From NCBI RefSeq assembly GCF_002155905.1, contig NZ_MUMF01000101.1:1-38242 (forward strand): DNA of 38,242 nucleotides. Direction: 5' to 3'. Numbering within the stretch: position 1 is the first letter of the stretch; each line of letters starts with the position of its first letter. Shown one piece after another: positions 28,706 to 38,242 of the stretch. The notes under the pieces are model-generated. The model worked only from the letters and a program-made list of their open reading frames with translations. It was not told the DNA's origin and did not search any database. The position numbers were made by a program, and so were the translations under genes. The stretch is from Streptomyces tricolor. GTDB lineage: Bacteria > Actinomycetota > Actinomycetes > Streptomycetales > Streptomycetaceae.

Positions 28706-29176
28706 ATGCCTCGTAAGGGCCCCGCCCCGAAGCGCCCGGTCATCATCGACCCGGTCTACGGTTCTCCTCTGGTCACGTCGCTCATCAACAAGGTGCTGCT
28801 GAACGGCAAGCGCTCCACCGCCGAGCGCATCGTCTACGGCGCCATGGAGGGCCTGCGCGAGAAGACCGGCAACGACCCGGTCATCACGCTGAAGCGCGCT
28901 CTGGAGAACATCAAGCCGACCCTCGAGGTCAAGTCCCGCCGTGTCGGTGGCGCCACCTACCAGGTCCCGGTCGAGGTCAAGCCCGGCCGTGCCAACACCC
29001 TGGCGCTGCGCTGGCTGGTCGGTTACTCCCGCGCCCGTCGCGAGAAGACCATGACCGAGCGTCTCCTCAACGAGCTTCTCGACGCCTCCAACGGTCTCGG
29101 TGCGGCCGTGAAGAAGCGCGAGGACACCCACAAGATGGCCGAGTCCAACAAGGCCTTCGCGCACTACCGCTGGTAG
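28706..29176 (+). CDS. rpsG: 30S ribosomal protein S7
   Basis: A 156-residue primary 16S rRNA 3'-domain binder, starting [20 protein letters not shown]. Shine-Dalgarno aaggag lies in the end of rpsL. The conserved core ([19 protein letters not shown] [18 protein letters not shown]) and C-terminal [15 protein letters not shown] are present. In E. coli S7 also represses this operon. Confidence 0.98.
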   Translation: MPRKGPAPKRPVIIDPVYGSPLVTSLINKVLLNGKRSTAERIVYGAMEGLREKTGNDPVITLKRALENIKPTLEVKSRRVGGATYQVPVEVKPGRANTLALRWLVGYSRARREKTMTERLLNELLDASNGLGAAVKKREDTHKMAESNKAFAHYRW

Positions 29177-29215
29177 TCGCTACCCCATCGAGAACCGAGA
29201 GAAGACTGAAGCCTT

Positions 29216-31342
29216 ATGGCTACCACTTCACTTGACCTGGCCAAGGTGCGCAACATCGGCATCATGGCCCACATCGACGCGGGCAAGACGACCACCACCG
29301 AGCGGATCCTGTTCTACACCGGTGTGTCTTACAAGATCGGTGAGGTCCACGACGGCGCTGCCACCATGGACTGGATGGAGCAGGAGCAGGAGCGTGGCAT
29401 CACGATCACCTCTGCTGCCACCACCTGTCACTGGCCGCTGGAGAACGTCGACCACACCATCAACATCATCGACACCCCGGGGCACGTCGACTTCACCGTC
29501 GAGGTGGAGCGCTCCCTGCGTGTGCTCGACGGTGCCGTGACGGTGTTCGACGGCGTCGCCGGTGTTGAGCCCCAGTCCGAGACGGTGTGGCGTCAGGCGG
29601 ACCGCTACGGCGTTCCGCGTATCTGCTTCGTCAACAAGCTCGACCGGACCGGTGCCGAGTTCCACCGCTGCGTCGACATGATCAGCGACCGCCTGGGTGC
29701 GCAGCCGATCGTCATGCAGCTGCCGATCGGTGCCGAGGCCGACTTCAAGGGTGTCGTGGACCTGGTCCGCATGAAGGCGCTCGTGTGGTCCGCCGAGGCG
29801 ACCAAGGGCGAGATGTACGACATCGTCGACATCCCGGACACCCACACCGAGGCTGCCGAGGAGTGGCGCGGCAAGCTGCTCGAGGCCGTCGCGGAGAACG
29901 ACGAAGAGATCATGGAGCTGTACCTGGAGGGCGAGGAGCCTTCCGAGGAGCAGCTGTACGCCGCGATCCGTCGTATCACCATCGCCTCCGGCAAGGGCAC
30001 CGGCACCACCGTGACCCCGGTGTTCTGCGGTACCGCGTTCAAGAACAAGGGCGTCCAGCCCCTGCTCGACGCGGTCGTGCGCTACCTGCCCTCCCCCGTT
30101 GACATCGAGGCCATCGAGGGCCACGCGGTCAACGACCCGGAGGAGGTCGTCCGCCGCAAGCCGTCCGACGAGGAGCCGCTGTCGGCGCTGGCGTTCAAGA
30201 TCATGAGCGACCCGCACCTCGGCAAGCTCACCTTCGTCCGGGTCTACTCGGGCCGCCTGGAGTCCGGCACGCAGGTGCTGAACTCCGTCAAGGGCAAGAA
30301 GGAGCGCATCGGCAAGATCTACCGCATGCACGCCAACAAGCGTGAGGAGATCGAGTCGGTGGGCGCCGGCGACATCGTCGCCGTCATGGGCCTGAAGCAG
30401 ACCACCACCGGTGAGACGCTGTCCGACGACAAGAACCCGGTCATCCTGGAGTCCATGGACTTCCCGGCGCCGGTCATCCAGGTCGCCATCGAGCCCAAGT
30501 CGAAGGGCGACCAGGAGAAGCTGGGCGTCGCGATCCAGCGCCTCGCCGAGGAGGACCCGTCCTTCCAGGTTCACTCGGACGAGGAGACCGGCCAGACCAT
30601 CATCGGTGGTATGGGCGAGCTGCACCTCGAGGTGCTGGTCGACCGTATGCGCCGTGAGTTCAAGGTCGAGGCCAACGTCGGCAAGCCGCAGGTGGCGTAC
30701 CGCGAGACGATCCGCAAGGCCGTCGAGCGCGTCGACTACACCCACAAGAAGCAGACCGGTGGTACCGGTCAGTTCGCGAAGGTGCAGATCGGCATCGAGC
30801 CGCTCGAGGGTGGCGACACCTCGTACGAGTTCGTGAACAAGGTCACCGGTGGTCGTATCCCGAAGGAGTACATCCCTTCGGTCGACGCCGGTGCGCAGGA
30901 GGCCATGCAGTTCGGCATCCTGGCCGGCTACGAGATGACCGGTGTCCGTGTCATCCTCCACGACGGTGCCTACCACGAGGTCGACTCCTCCGAGCTGGCC
31001 TTCAAGATCGCCGGTTCGCAGGCCTTCAAGGAGGCCGCGCGCAAGGCCAGCCCCGTGCTGCTCGAGCCGATGATGGCCGTCGAGGTCACCACGCCCGAGG
31101 ACTACATGGGTGAGGTCATCGGTGACATCAACTCCCGCCGTGGCCAGATCCAGGCCATGGAGGAGCGGGCCGGTGCCCGCGTCGTGAAGGGCCTCGTGCC
31201 CCTCTCGGAGATGTTCGGCTACGTCGGCGACCTGCGCAGCAAGACGTCCGGCCGCGCCAGCTACTCCATGCAGTTCGACTCCTACGCCGAGGTTCCGCGG
31301 AACGTCGCCGAGGAGATCATCGCGAAGGCCAAGGGCGAGTAA
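29216..31342 (+). CDS. fusA: Elongation factor G
   Basis: A 708-residue translocase GTPase. G1 A18-HIDAGKTT, switch [11 protein letters not shown]4 NKLD, then domains II-V, including domain IV with the [20 protein letters not shown] segment that enters the decoding site. It promotes ribosomal translocation and recycling, binding the L7/L12 stalk encoded upstream. A gagagaag-type ribosome-binding site precedes the ATG, 39 bases after rpsG. Confidence 0.98.
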   Translation: MATTSLDLAKVRNIGIMAHIDAGKTTTTERILFYTGVSYKIGEVHDGAATMDWMEQEQERGITITSAATTCHWPLENVDHTINIIDTPGHVDFTVEVERSLRVLDGAVTVFDGVAGVEPQSETVWRQADRYGVPRICFVNKLDRTGAEFHRCVDMISDRLGAQPIVMQLPIGAEADFKGVVDLVRMKALVWSAEATKGEMYDIVDIPDTHTEAAEEWRGKLLEAVAENDEEIMELYLEGEEPSEEQLYAAIRRITIASGKGTGTTVTPVFCGTAFKNKGVQPLLDAVVRYLPSPVDIEAIEGHAVNDPEEVVRRKPSDEEPLSALAFKIMSDPHLGKLTFVRVYSGRLESGTQVLNSVKGKKERIGKIYRMHANKREEIESVGAGDIVAVMGLKQTTTGETLSDDKNPVILESMDFPAPVIQVAIEPKSKGDQEKLGVAIQRLAEEDPSFQVHSDEETGQTIIGGMGELHLEVLVDRMRREFKVEANVGKPQVAYRETIRKAVERVDYTHKKQTGGTGQFAKVQIGIEPLEGGDTSYEFVNKVTGGRIPKEYIPSVDAGAQEAMQFGILAGYEMTGVRVILHDGAYHEVDSSELAFKIAGSQAFKEAARKASPVLLEPMMAVEVTTPEDYMGEVIGDINSRRGQIQAMEERAGARVVKGLVPLSEMFGYVGDLRSKTSGRASYSMQFDSYAEVPRNVAEEIIAKAKGE

Positions 31343-31385
31343 CGGACCTCGCGTCCACGCCGTAGGCTTGACTCCGGAGCCTCGT

Positions 31386-31418
31386 GGGGCAAACAACCGC
31401 ATCACGGATGTTTGCCCC
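31386..31418 (+). other. Hairpin in the fusA-tuf gap
   Basis: Arms ggggcaaac / gtttgcccc with inner ccg/cgg pairing, between fusA and tuf (155-bp gap). A TTGACT at 31368 just upstream could be the -35 of a separate tuf promoter, which tuf1 of other streptomycetes is known to have, but no clear -10 follows. Confidence 0.55.
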
Positions 31419-31497
31419 CGGGATCCGGGACATCCAGCAAAGATCACCTGGCGCCGATGAAGTAAGGCGTACCAGAACCACTCCCAGGAGGACCCCA

Positions 31498-32691
<1,194 letters not shown>

Positions 32692-32728
32692 GTTCCGCTT
32701 GCTTGAGGGTCACTGCCTGACCTAAGGG

Positions 32729-32763
32729 GAGGCCCGTACGACTGAGGTCGTACGGGCCTCTTC
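32729..32763 (+). terminator. Terminator of the str operon
   Basis: Perfect 14-bp arms gaggcccgtacgac / gtcgtacgggcctc with loop tgag, followed by ttc. Confidence 0.88.
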
Positions 32764-32786
32764 GCATATCCGAAGGGCCGTTCTGG

Positions 32787-33494
32787 ATGTCGATACGCGA
32801 AGGGCGGCTGCGGGCGGCCGTCCCCTGGCTGGCCGCGGCGGCCGTGGTGCTCTACGGCGGGTGGAGCATGCTTCCGCGGGGCGGTCCGGAAGAGACGGGC
32901 CCGGCCCGGGCCGTCGGCCTCCCGGGCGGCGGAGTCTCCGCCGGCGACCACTGCGGGGAGAAGGGCTACCACCACTTCCCGCTGCCCGCGGCGGCCACCT
33001 CGCCCGCGCCGCGGCCCGCCGACCCGCGGGCGCCCGGCCCGCGGCTCGCGCTCGGCTCGTACGGCTACGAGAAACTGTCCGCCCGCACACCGGGCCGCTT
33101 CACCGTGAGCCTGCTCTTCGCGCCGGGCGCGAAGGGGGCGCCGAAGCCGTCGCGGACGCTGGGCGGCGAGGGGGTCGCCGTCGAGATCGAGGGCCCGCAC
33201 GGACTGGTCGCCGGCGCCCATGGCCTGCCGGTGACCTGGGCGTCCCCGGCGCGGCCCGACGACGCCGACCAGACGCCCCTCGACCCTGGCGGCGGCGCCG
33301 CTGCCGAGGTCTCCCTGCCGCTGGCGGCCCTGTGCCCCGGACACGACCCGGAGACGGTGATGGAGAGGCTCCTGGCGCCGATCGACTCCTCGAACACCAT
33401 TACCGGCCAGCCGGCCTACACCCTGACCGTGTCCCTCCGCGGTCCGGACGGGGACCTCCTCAGCGCCGGAAACCTCGTCCCCCTCGACCCCTGA
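32787..33494 (+). CDS. Membrane-anchored exported protein, function unknown
   Basis: A 235-residue protein: short charged N-terminus MSIREGRLR, one transmembrane helix (about 10-29), Pro/Ala/Gly-rich stalk, then an extracytoplasmic domain with two Cys (DHCGEKGYHHF near residue 55 and ALCPGHDPE near 191) that could form a disulphide. The C-terminal part (YTLTVSLRGPDGDLLSAGNLVPLDP) looks like beta strands. No family recognised. Only a weak ribosome-binding site precedes the ATG. Confidence 0.72.
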   Translation: MSIREGRLRAAVPWLAAAAVVLYGGWSMLPRGGPEETGPARAVGLPGGGVSAGDHCGEKGYHHFPLPAAATSPAPRPADPRAPGPRLALGSYGYEKLSARTPGRFTVSLLFAPGAKGAPKPSRTLGGEGVAVEIEGPHGLVAGAHGLPVTWASPARPDDADQTPLDPGGGAAAEVSLPLAALCPGHDPETVMERLLAPIDSSNTITGQPAYTLTVSLRGPDGDLLSAGNLVPLDP

Positions 33495-33607
33495 CCACCC
33501 TTCGAAACTATTCGGCGCCGACGACCCGTTCCCCCCACCGCTCCCTCCCTCCACTATTTGTCATGCCGCTGAGCAAATAGGAGCGAAGCACGAGTGGAGG
33601 GGGACGC

Positions 33608-36600
33608 ATGTCTGTGGCGCGCAGGACCGTGCTGGGGACGGGGCTCGCCGCCGTACCCGTACTGACCTCGTCGGCCGCCTGGGCCGGGGGCCGGGACGGG
33701 GGAGGTGACGACCTGGTCGTGACGGAGCCCGGGGGGTACATCTCCTTCTCGGGCGGGGCGTTCTCCCTGGTCGGCGCGCCCGTGGTGGTGAGCCCCGAGG
33801 ACCACCCCGGAGTCGTACGGGTCGCGGGTGACCTCCGGGACGACCTCGCGCGCGTGACCGGCGTGCGGCCGGGCGGCACGATCGCCCGCTTCCCGGTGCT
33901 GCTCGGCACGATCGGCCGCAGCCCGCTGATCGACGGACTGATCCGCTCCGGGAAGCTCGACGTCTCGGGTGTGCGGGGCCGGTGGGAGACCTCGCTGCAA
34001 ACGGTCGTGGACCACCCGATGCCCGGCGTGGAGCGGGCCTTCGTCGTCGCGGGCAGCGATCCGCGGGGGACGATCTTCGGGGCGTACGACGTCTCGTACG
34101 GCATCGGTGTCTCGCCCTGGTACTGGTGGGACGACGTGCCGCCGGCGCGCCGCGACCAGGTGTGGGTGAAGCGGGGCCGCTTCACCCAGGGGACCCCGGT
34201 GGTGAAGTACCGGGGCGTCTTCATCAACGACGAGAACCCGGCGCTCGGCACCTGGGCCCCGGCCTATTTCGGCCCCGGGAAGGCCCCGGGCCACCCCGGC
34301 GGCTTCACCGCCGACTTCTACGCCAGGGTCTTCGAGGTCCTGCTCCGCCTGAAGGGCAACTACCTCTGGCCGGCGGTGTGGGGGCGGGCGTTCGCGGAGG
34401 ACGACCCGGAGAACCACCGCCGGGCGGCCGAGTACGGCATTGTCATGGGCACGTCTCACGAGGCGCCGATGATGCGCGGCATCGAGGAGTGGAACCGGCA
34501 CGCCGGCTCCGGGACCGACCCCTACGGGGGCACGGGCGTGTGGTCGTACCGCCGCAACGCGGACGCGATCCGCGCCTACTGGCGCGCCGGCATCCAGCGC
34601 ATGGTGGACCAGGGCTTCGAGGGCGTCGTCACCCTCGGCATGCGCGGCAACGGCGACACCAGCCTCCCGGACGGCGACGGCATCGAGCTGATGCAGCAGA
34701 TCATCGCCGACCAGCGCCGCATCATCGAGGAGGTGACCGGCAAGCCGGCCGCCGAGACCCCCCAGGTCTGGACCCTCTACAAGGAGGTGCAGCGCTACTG
34801 GGACCGCGGCCTGCGTGCACCGGACGACGTCACCGTGGTCCTCACCGACGACAACTGGGGCAACATCCGCAAACACCCGGACGGACCGCGCTCCGGCGGC
34901 TACGGCCTCTACTACCACTTCGACTACGTCGGCGCCGGCCGCAACTACAAGTGGGTGGACACCGCCAACCTCAGCAACGTCTGGGAGCAGCTCCACCAGG
35001 CGCACGCCCACGGCAACCACGGCCTGTGGGTGGCCAACGTCGGCGACCTGAAGGGGAACGAGGTGCCGACGGAGTTCTTCCTCAGTTACGCGTGGAACCC
35101 CGACGCCCTGCCCCTGGAGCGCCTCGGCGCGTGGGAGGAGCGCTACGCCCGGCAGAACTTCGGCGAGGCGCAGGCGAAGGAGATCGCCTCGCTGCTCGCG
35201 ACGTACGGCCGGCTCCAGGCCCGCCGCAAACCGGAGCTGCTGAACCGCCGCATCACCCTCGCCGGCGACCGGGTGGTCTACGACGACCGGCAGACCCCCT
35301 ACTACTTCGCGCACCGGGAGCTGGAACGGGTCACCGAGGAGTGGCGCGCGCTGGGCCGCCGCGCGGAACGCGTCGAACGCCGACTGCCGGCGGAGTTGCG
35401 GGACGCGTGGTTCGAACTGGCCGGTTACCAGATGACGGCGACCGCGAACCTCTACGCGCTGCGCGAGGCGGAGTTCACCAACCTGCTGTACGCGGCGCAG
35501 GGCCGGGCGGCGACGAACGACCGCGCGGCCCGGGCCGAGGCGGGCCTCGACCGTGACCTCGCCCTCGCCGACCGCTTCAACTCGCGCGTGGCGAACGGCA
35601 AATGGCGGGGCTTCCAGACCCAGCCGCACATCGACTACGGAGACGTCGAGCGCTACGGCCCCGACGCGGGCTGGCAGCAGCCGGAGAAGGACAACGTCGC
35701 ACTGCCGGACGTGCTGTTCCCCGCGGTACGGCGCATCGAGGTGCCTCAGGCGGCCGAGCTGGGCGTCTCGGTGGACGGGGCGGAGGACGCGGGGGAGTGG
35801 TGGCCGGGAGGCGCCTCGGGGGAGGCCGTCCTGCCGCCGTTCAGCCCGTACCAGACCCGCCCCCGGCAGTACGTGGAGATCTTCAACCGGGGCCGTACGC
35901 CCTTCCCCTACGAGGTCTCCGTCTCGGCGCCGTGGCTGCGGGTGGACCGCCCGCGCGGCCGGGTGGAGCAGCAGGTGCGCCTGGAGGTGGAGGTGGACTG
36001 GTCGCGGCTGCGGGCCGACCGGGCGGAGGCGACCCTGACCGTGCGCGGCGCGGGGGCGTCGGTGGTGGTGCGCTGCGTGGCGGAGCGCCCGTCGGGTGTG
36101 AAGGCGCGGGGCTTCGTGGAGGCCGGCGGCTACGTGGCGATCGACGCCGGGCACTACGATCGCGCGGTCGGGCAGTGGCGCCGTATCGACGGCATCGGCC
36201 GGACCGGGGCGGGCATGACCCCGTGGCCGGTGACGTCCCCGAGCCGCACCCCCGGCGGCTCCTCACCCCGCCTGGAGTACGAGGTGACCCTGCTGTCCGC
36301 CCCCGGCGAGGTGACGGTCTGGGCGTACCTCTCCCCGCGCAACCCGGCCCTCCCCGGGGTCTCGGGCCTGCGCTACGGCATCTCCCTGGACGACGGCCCG
36401 ATCCAGACCGTCGACATCACGGCGGGCGCGGACGACGGCGCCCTGAACACGGTGTGGGCCCGCAACACCTCGGACAACGTCAACCGCACGGCCACCCGCC
36501 ACACCGTGACGTCACCCGGCGTCCACCGGCTGAGGTTCTGGATGGTGGATCCGACGGTGGTGGTGCAGCGGCTGCTGATCGACACGGGCGGGTTGCCGGA

Positions 36601-36652
36601 GCTGTATCTGGGGCCGGAGGAGAGTCGGAGAGCGGGGGACGGTCACCCGTAG
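33608..36652 (+). CDS. GH115 family glycosyl hydrolase (xylan alpha-1,2-glucuronidase)
   Basis: A 1014-residue secreted enzyme, ATG with ggaggggg upstream. The N-terminus is a Tat signal (SVARRTVLG..., AWA cleavage near residue 26). The GH115 pattern is clear: the N-terminal domain ends near GAYDVSYGIGVSPWYWWDDVP, the catalytic barrel begins KYRGVFINDENPALGTWAP and continues with LKGNYLWPAVWGRAF, GTSHEAPMMR, VTLGMRGNGDTSLP and LTDDNWGNIRKHP, then a helical domain and C-terminal beta domains (from about residue 690). Such enzymes remove (4-O-methyl)glucuronic acid side chains from xylan outside the cell. It is not linked to other hemicellulose genes in this window. Its end overlaps the convergent Uma2 gene by ten bases. 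Confidence 0.92.
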   Translation: MSVARRTVLGTGLAAVPVLTSSAAWAGGRDGGGDDLVVTEPGGYISFSGGAFSLVGAPVVVSPEDHPGVVRVAGDLRDDLARVTGVRPGGTIARFPVLLGTIGRSPLIDGLIRSGKLDVSGVRGRWETSLQTVVDHPMPGVERAFVVAGSDPRGTIFGAYDVSYGIGVSPWYWWDDVPPARRDQVWVKRGRFTQGTPVVKYRGVFINDENPALGTWAPAYFGPGKAPGHPGGFTADFYARVFEVLLRLKGNYLWPAVWGRAFAEDDPENHRRAAEYGIVMGTSHEAPMMRGIEEWNRHAGSGTDPYGGTGVWSYRRNADAIRAYWRAGIQRMVDQGFEGVVTLGMRGNGDTSLPDGDGIELMQQIIADQRRIIEEVTGKPAAETPQVWTLYKEVQRYWDRGLRAPDDVTVVLTDDNWGNIRKHPDGPRSGGYGLYYHFDYVGAGRNYKWVDTANLSNVWEQLHQAHAHGNHGLWVANVGDLKGNEVPTEFFLSYAWNPDALPLERLGAWEERYARQNFGEAQAKEIASLLATYGRLQARRKPELLNRRITLAGDRVVYDDRQTPYYFAHRELERVTEEWRALGRRAERVERRLPAELRDAWFELAGYQMTATANLYALREAEFTNLLYAAQGRAATNDRAARAEAGLDRDLALADRFNSRVANGKWRGFQTQPHIDYGDVERYGPDAGWQQPEKDNVALPDVLFPAVRRIEVPQAAELGVSVDGAEDAGEWWPGGASGEAVLPPFSPYQTRPRQYVEIFNRGRTPFPYEVSVSAPWLRVDRPRGRVEQQVRLEVEVDWSRLRADRAEATLTVRGAGASVVVRCVAERPSGVKARGFVEAGGYVAIDAGHYDRAVGQWRRIDGIGRTGAGMTPWPVTSPSRTPGGSSPRLEYEVTLLSAPGEVTVWAYLSPRNPALPGVSGLRYGISLDDGPIQTVDITAGADDGALNTVWARNTSDNVNRTATRHTVTSPGVHRLRFWMVDPTVVVQRLLIDTGGLPELYLGPEESRRAGDGHP

Positions 36653-37233
36653 AGCGGCAGACCTTCCGTCGAGATCGTCCAGTCGGCGATCGTCACGTCC
36701 TCGCCGTAGACGAAGTCCTTGCGGGTGGCGTAGCGGGGGCCGTCCGGGGTGGGGTGGATGTCCGTGAAGACGGCGCCGGTACCGGTGCGGGGGTCGAAGA
36801 CCGCGTAGACGGGGATGCCCATCAAGGGGTAGTCGCGGACCTTGCCCACCCAGTCGTTCTCCGGGTTGGAGCGGGAGACGATCTCGATGGCGGCGAAGAC
36901 GGTACGGGGGTCGGCGGAGCCTTCGACGCCGAGGTCGGCCCAGGCGATCACGATGACATCGGGGTGCCGCAGGATGTTCTCGGGCTCGTCCTCCACGTCA
37001 GGCGTGCCGGTGTGGGCCAGCAGCTCGTCCGGCATCACCTTTTCCAGACGGCGGCTGAGGTGCGCGGCCGTGACCTCGTGCGGCCCCCCCGGCGACATCA
37101 TGTCGTGAACGATCCCTTCCTTGGTGATCTCGAATTTCCCCGGGACGGCGTCGCCCATCGACTGAACGACGTCCCGCATGGTCCGGTACAGGTGGGAAGC
37201 GCCCTGCCGAGAGTTGTCCGCTGCGATGGTCAT
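36643..37233 (-). CDS. Uma2-family putative PD-(D/E)XK endonuclease (DUF820)
   Basis: A 196-residue protein; start at 37233 with gaggag nine bases upstream. Nuclease-type residues: RHPDVIVIAW (Asp), AAIEIVSRSNPENDW (E) and VGKVRDY (K), followed by G-I-P-V-Y-A-V-F-D. Uma2 proteins are abundant in streptomycetes and their biological role is unclear. It lies 52 bases after the winged-helix gene and probably shares its transcript. Confidence 0.87.
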   Translation of the reverse strand: MTIAADNSRQGASHLYRTMRDVVQSMGDAVPGKFEITKEGIVHDMMSPGGPHEVTAAHLSRRLEKVMPDELLAHTGTPDVEDEPENILRHPDVIVIAWADLGVEGSADPRTVFAAIEIVSRSNPENDWVGKVRDYPLMGIPVYAVFDPRTGTGAVFTDIHPTPDGPRYATRKDFVYGEDVTIADWTISTEGLPLYG

Positions 37234-37285
37234 GGCGCTCGCTCCTCGTCGTCTGTGCCCAGGGGCAAGGATCGTCGCTTTCATG

Positions 37286-38062
37286 CTAGGCGGCCTCCTG
37301 GAGGTCGGTCCGGCAGTCGCGGCAGTGGCCGGGGTGCGGGGCTCGGAAGGCGCGGTCGCAGCCGTCGCAGGTCTGGAGGGGGTGCCGGGCGGCCGGGCGG
37401 GCCAGGGGTTCCCGTGGCAGGCCGGTGGTCAGGGCCTCGCGTACGGCCGTGGGCGGAAGGTCCCGTTCCAGCCAGGCCGCGACGCCGGGTGCGAGGTGTT
37501 CGGTGTCCGTGGCGGAGAGGAGTAGGCGGGGGTCCCTGCGGCGCAGGCCGGCGAGGACCTCGGTGGCCGTCTGGAGGAGAGCGGGGGAGGGGTACACGGG
37601 CTTCGGTACGGCGGGGAGGGCCGTCCGGCGGGTCTGTTTCCGCCGGGGTGCGGGCGTGGGTCCGGACGCCTCACGTCGGCGACCCGGCTGGTTGCAGGAG
37701 ATCGTGCGGGTGACGATCCGGCCGCCGGGGACGCGTGCGCGTTCGCGCCGCAGGTAGCCGTGGGTCTCCAGTTCCCGCAGGGCGGCGGCGATACGGGTCG
37801 CTCCCTCGGGGAACCGGGCGGCGAGGGTCTTGATGTCGACGCGGGCGCCGGGCGGCAGCGACTGGATGTGGCAGGCCAGTCCGATCGCGAGGAGGGAGAG
37901 GTCGGCGTGCTGGGTGAGGTGGTTGCCGATCACCGTGAAGCGGGCGGTGTGGCGGGTGTGCTCGTGGATGAGCCCGCCGGTGCGAGGGCCCCGGTTCGGG
38001 TGCTTGTTGCCCGCAGAGCGGGACTGGGCGTGCGGGGGCACGCTAGGGTGCTGCGTATCCAT
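37286..38062 (-). CDS. Winged-helix DNA-binding protein with C-terminal zinc ribbon
   Basis: A 258-residue protein. The central winged helix (about 40-125) contains FTVIGNHLTQHADLSLLAIGLACHI then IKTLAARFPEGATRIAAALRELETHGYLRRER, a MarR/replication-initiator-like layout. A basic linker (128-150) follows, then a helical region and a C-terminal C232-x2-C235...C247-x2-C250 zinc ribbon. It belongs to a family common in streptomycetes and usually annotated only as helix-turn-helix protein; targets unknown. The ATG at 38062 has a gagga 15 bases upstream, which is distant, so the start is not certain. Confidence 0.8.
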   Translation of the reverse strand: MDTQHPSVPPHAQSRSAGNKHPNRGPRTGGLIHEHTRHTARFTVIGNHLTQHADLSLLAIGLACHIQSLPPGARVDIKTLAARFPEGATRIAAALRELETHGYLRRERARVPGGRIVTRTISCNQPGRRREASGPTPAPRRKQTRRTALPAVPKPVYPSPALLQTATEVLAGLRRRDPRLLLSATDTEHLAPGVAAWLERDLPPTAVREALTTGLPREPLARPAARHPLQTCDGCDRAFRAPHPGHCRDCRTDLQEAA

Positions 38063-38090
38063 CGGGAAGCTGCTTTTCCTCGGTGGTCAG

Positions 38091-38125
38091 GCCCTCGCAC
38101 TGGGATCGCTACTCCCGGCGAGGGC
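38091..38125 (-). promoter_or_regulatory. Hairpin in the leader of the winged-helix gene
   Basis: Arms gccctcgc / gcgagggc with inner ggga/tccc pairing, about 30 bases upstream of the winged-helix start on the minus strand. Could be a leader structure or the terminator of an upstream gene outside the window. The remaining bases to 38242 show nothing else. Confidence 0.45.
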
Positions 38126-38242
38126 CGTCGTATGTCTGCGGTTGTGTCGCGCCGAGCGTAAGACACGCAACCGGTCCGAAATCCAGCCGAGTTGGGCAGC
38201 TTCACCCAGGCGGGTGAGTGCCCGCCGTGGGCGGGAGGGGTG

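Noticed and set aside
33554..36154. An 866-codon minus-strand frame opposite the GH115 gene
   Set aside because: Shadow of the GH115 codons; His/Arg/Val-rich without domains, while the plus-strand frame has a Tat signal and full GH115 motifs.

Overview
The window is chromosomal DNA of a high-GC actinomycete, almost certainly a Streptomyces or a close relative. Evidence: GC-saturated third codon positions, frequent GTG/TTG starts, a 1161-residue RpoB with a TTG start, NusG with a long acidic N-terminal extension, a Tat-exported GH115 enzyme, and the actinobacterial order tRNA-Thr / tRNA-Met / rpmG / hadAB-like / murB ... tRNA-Trp / secE / nusG / rplKA / rplJL / rpoBC / rpsL-rpsG-fusA-tuf.

Layout. 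1-2642 (+): tRNA-Thr (5' end cut), tRNA-Met, rpmG, a HadA/HadB-like hydratase pair, murB. 2692-5787: an NmrA-like NAD(P)-binding protein divergent from a TetR regulator across a perfect 30-bp operator-like palindrome, an unrecognised protein, and an adenosine-deaminase-family enzyme. 5915-7141 (-): aspartate aminotransferase. 7403-17521 and on to 21520 (+): tRNA-Trp, secE, nusG, a small membrane protein that is easily overlooked, rplK, rplA, a lipoprotein, the L10-leader-controlled rplJL pair, rpoB and rpoC. 28332-32691 (+): rpsL, rpsG, fusA, tuf. 32787-38062: a membrane-anchored protein, GH115 alpha-glucuronidase, Uma2-family protein and a winged-helix/zinc-ribbon protein.

The most interesting part is 21577-27908 on the minus strand. 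Six genes pointing against the flow of the housekeeping operons sit between rpoC and rpsL. In transcription order they are a Crp/Fnr regulator with an intact cyclic-nucleotide pocket, a class III nucleotide cyclase with all catalytic residues, a 703-residue NTPase with helical repeats, an SPFH-like protein, a PycTM-type membrane protein (the effector domain of Pycsar anti-phage systems) and an M48 membrane metalloprotease. Two junctions are ATGA overlaps. The C-terminus of the cyclase and the N-terminus of the NTPase carry the same 19-residue Gly-rich motif (13 identities), resembling the RHIM-like amyloid signalling motifs of bacterial NLR systems. A CRP-type site, TGTGA-N6-GCACA, lies just upstream of the cyclase. 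My inferred model: the NTPase senses a trigger and nucleates the cyclase through the shared motif; the cNMP produced acts on Crp (feedback) and on the PycTM/M48 membrane module. I do not know of a published description of this exact combination; the components suggest anti-phage defence or stress signalling.
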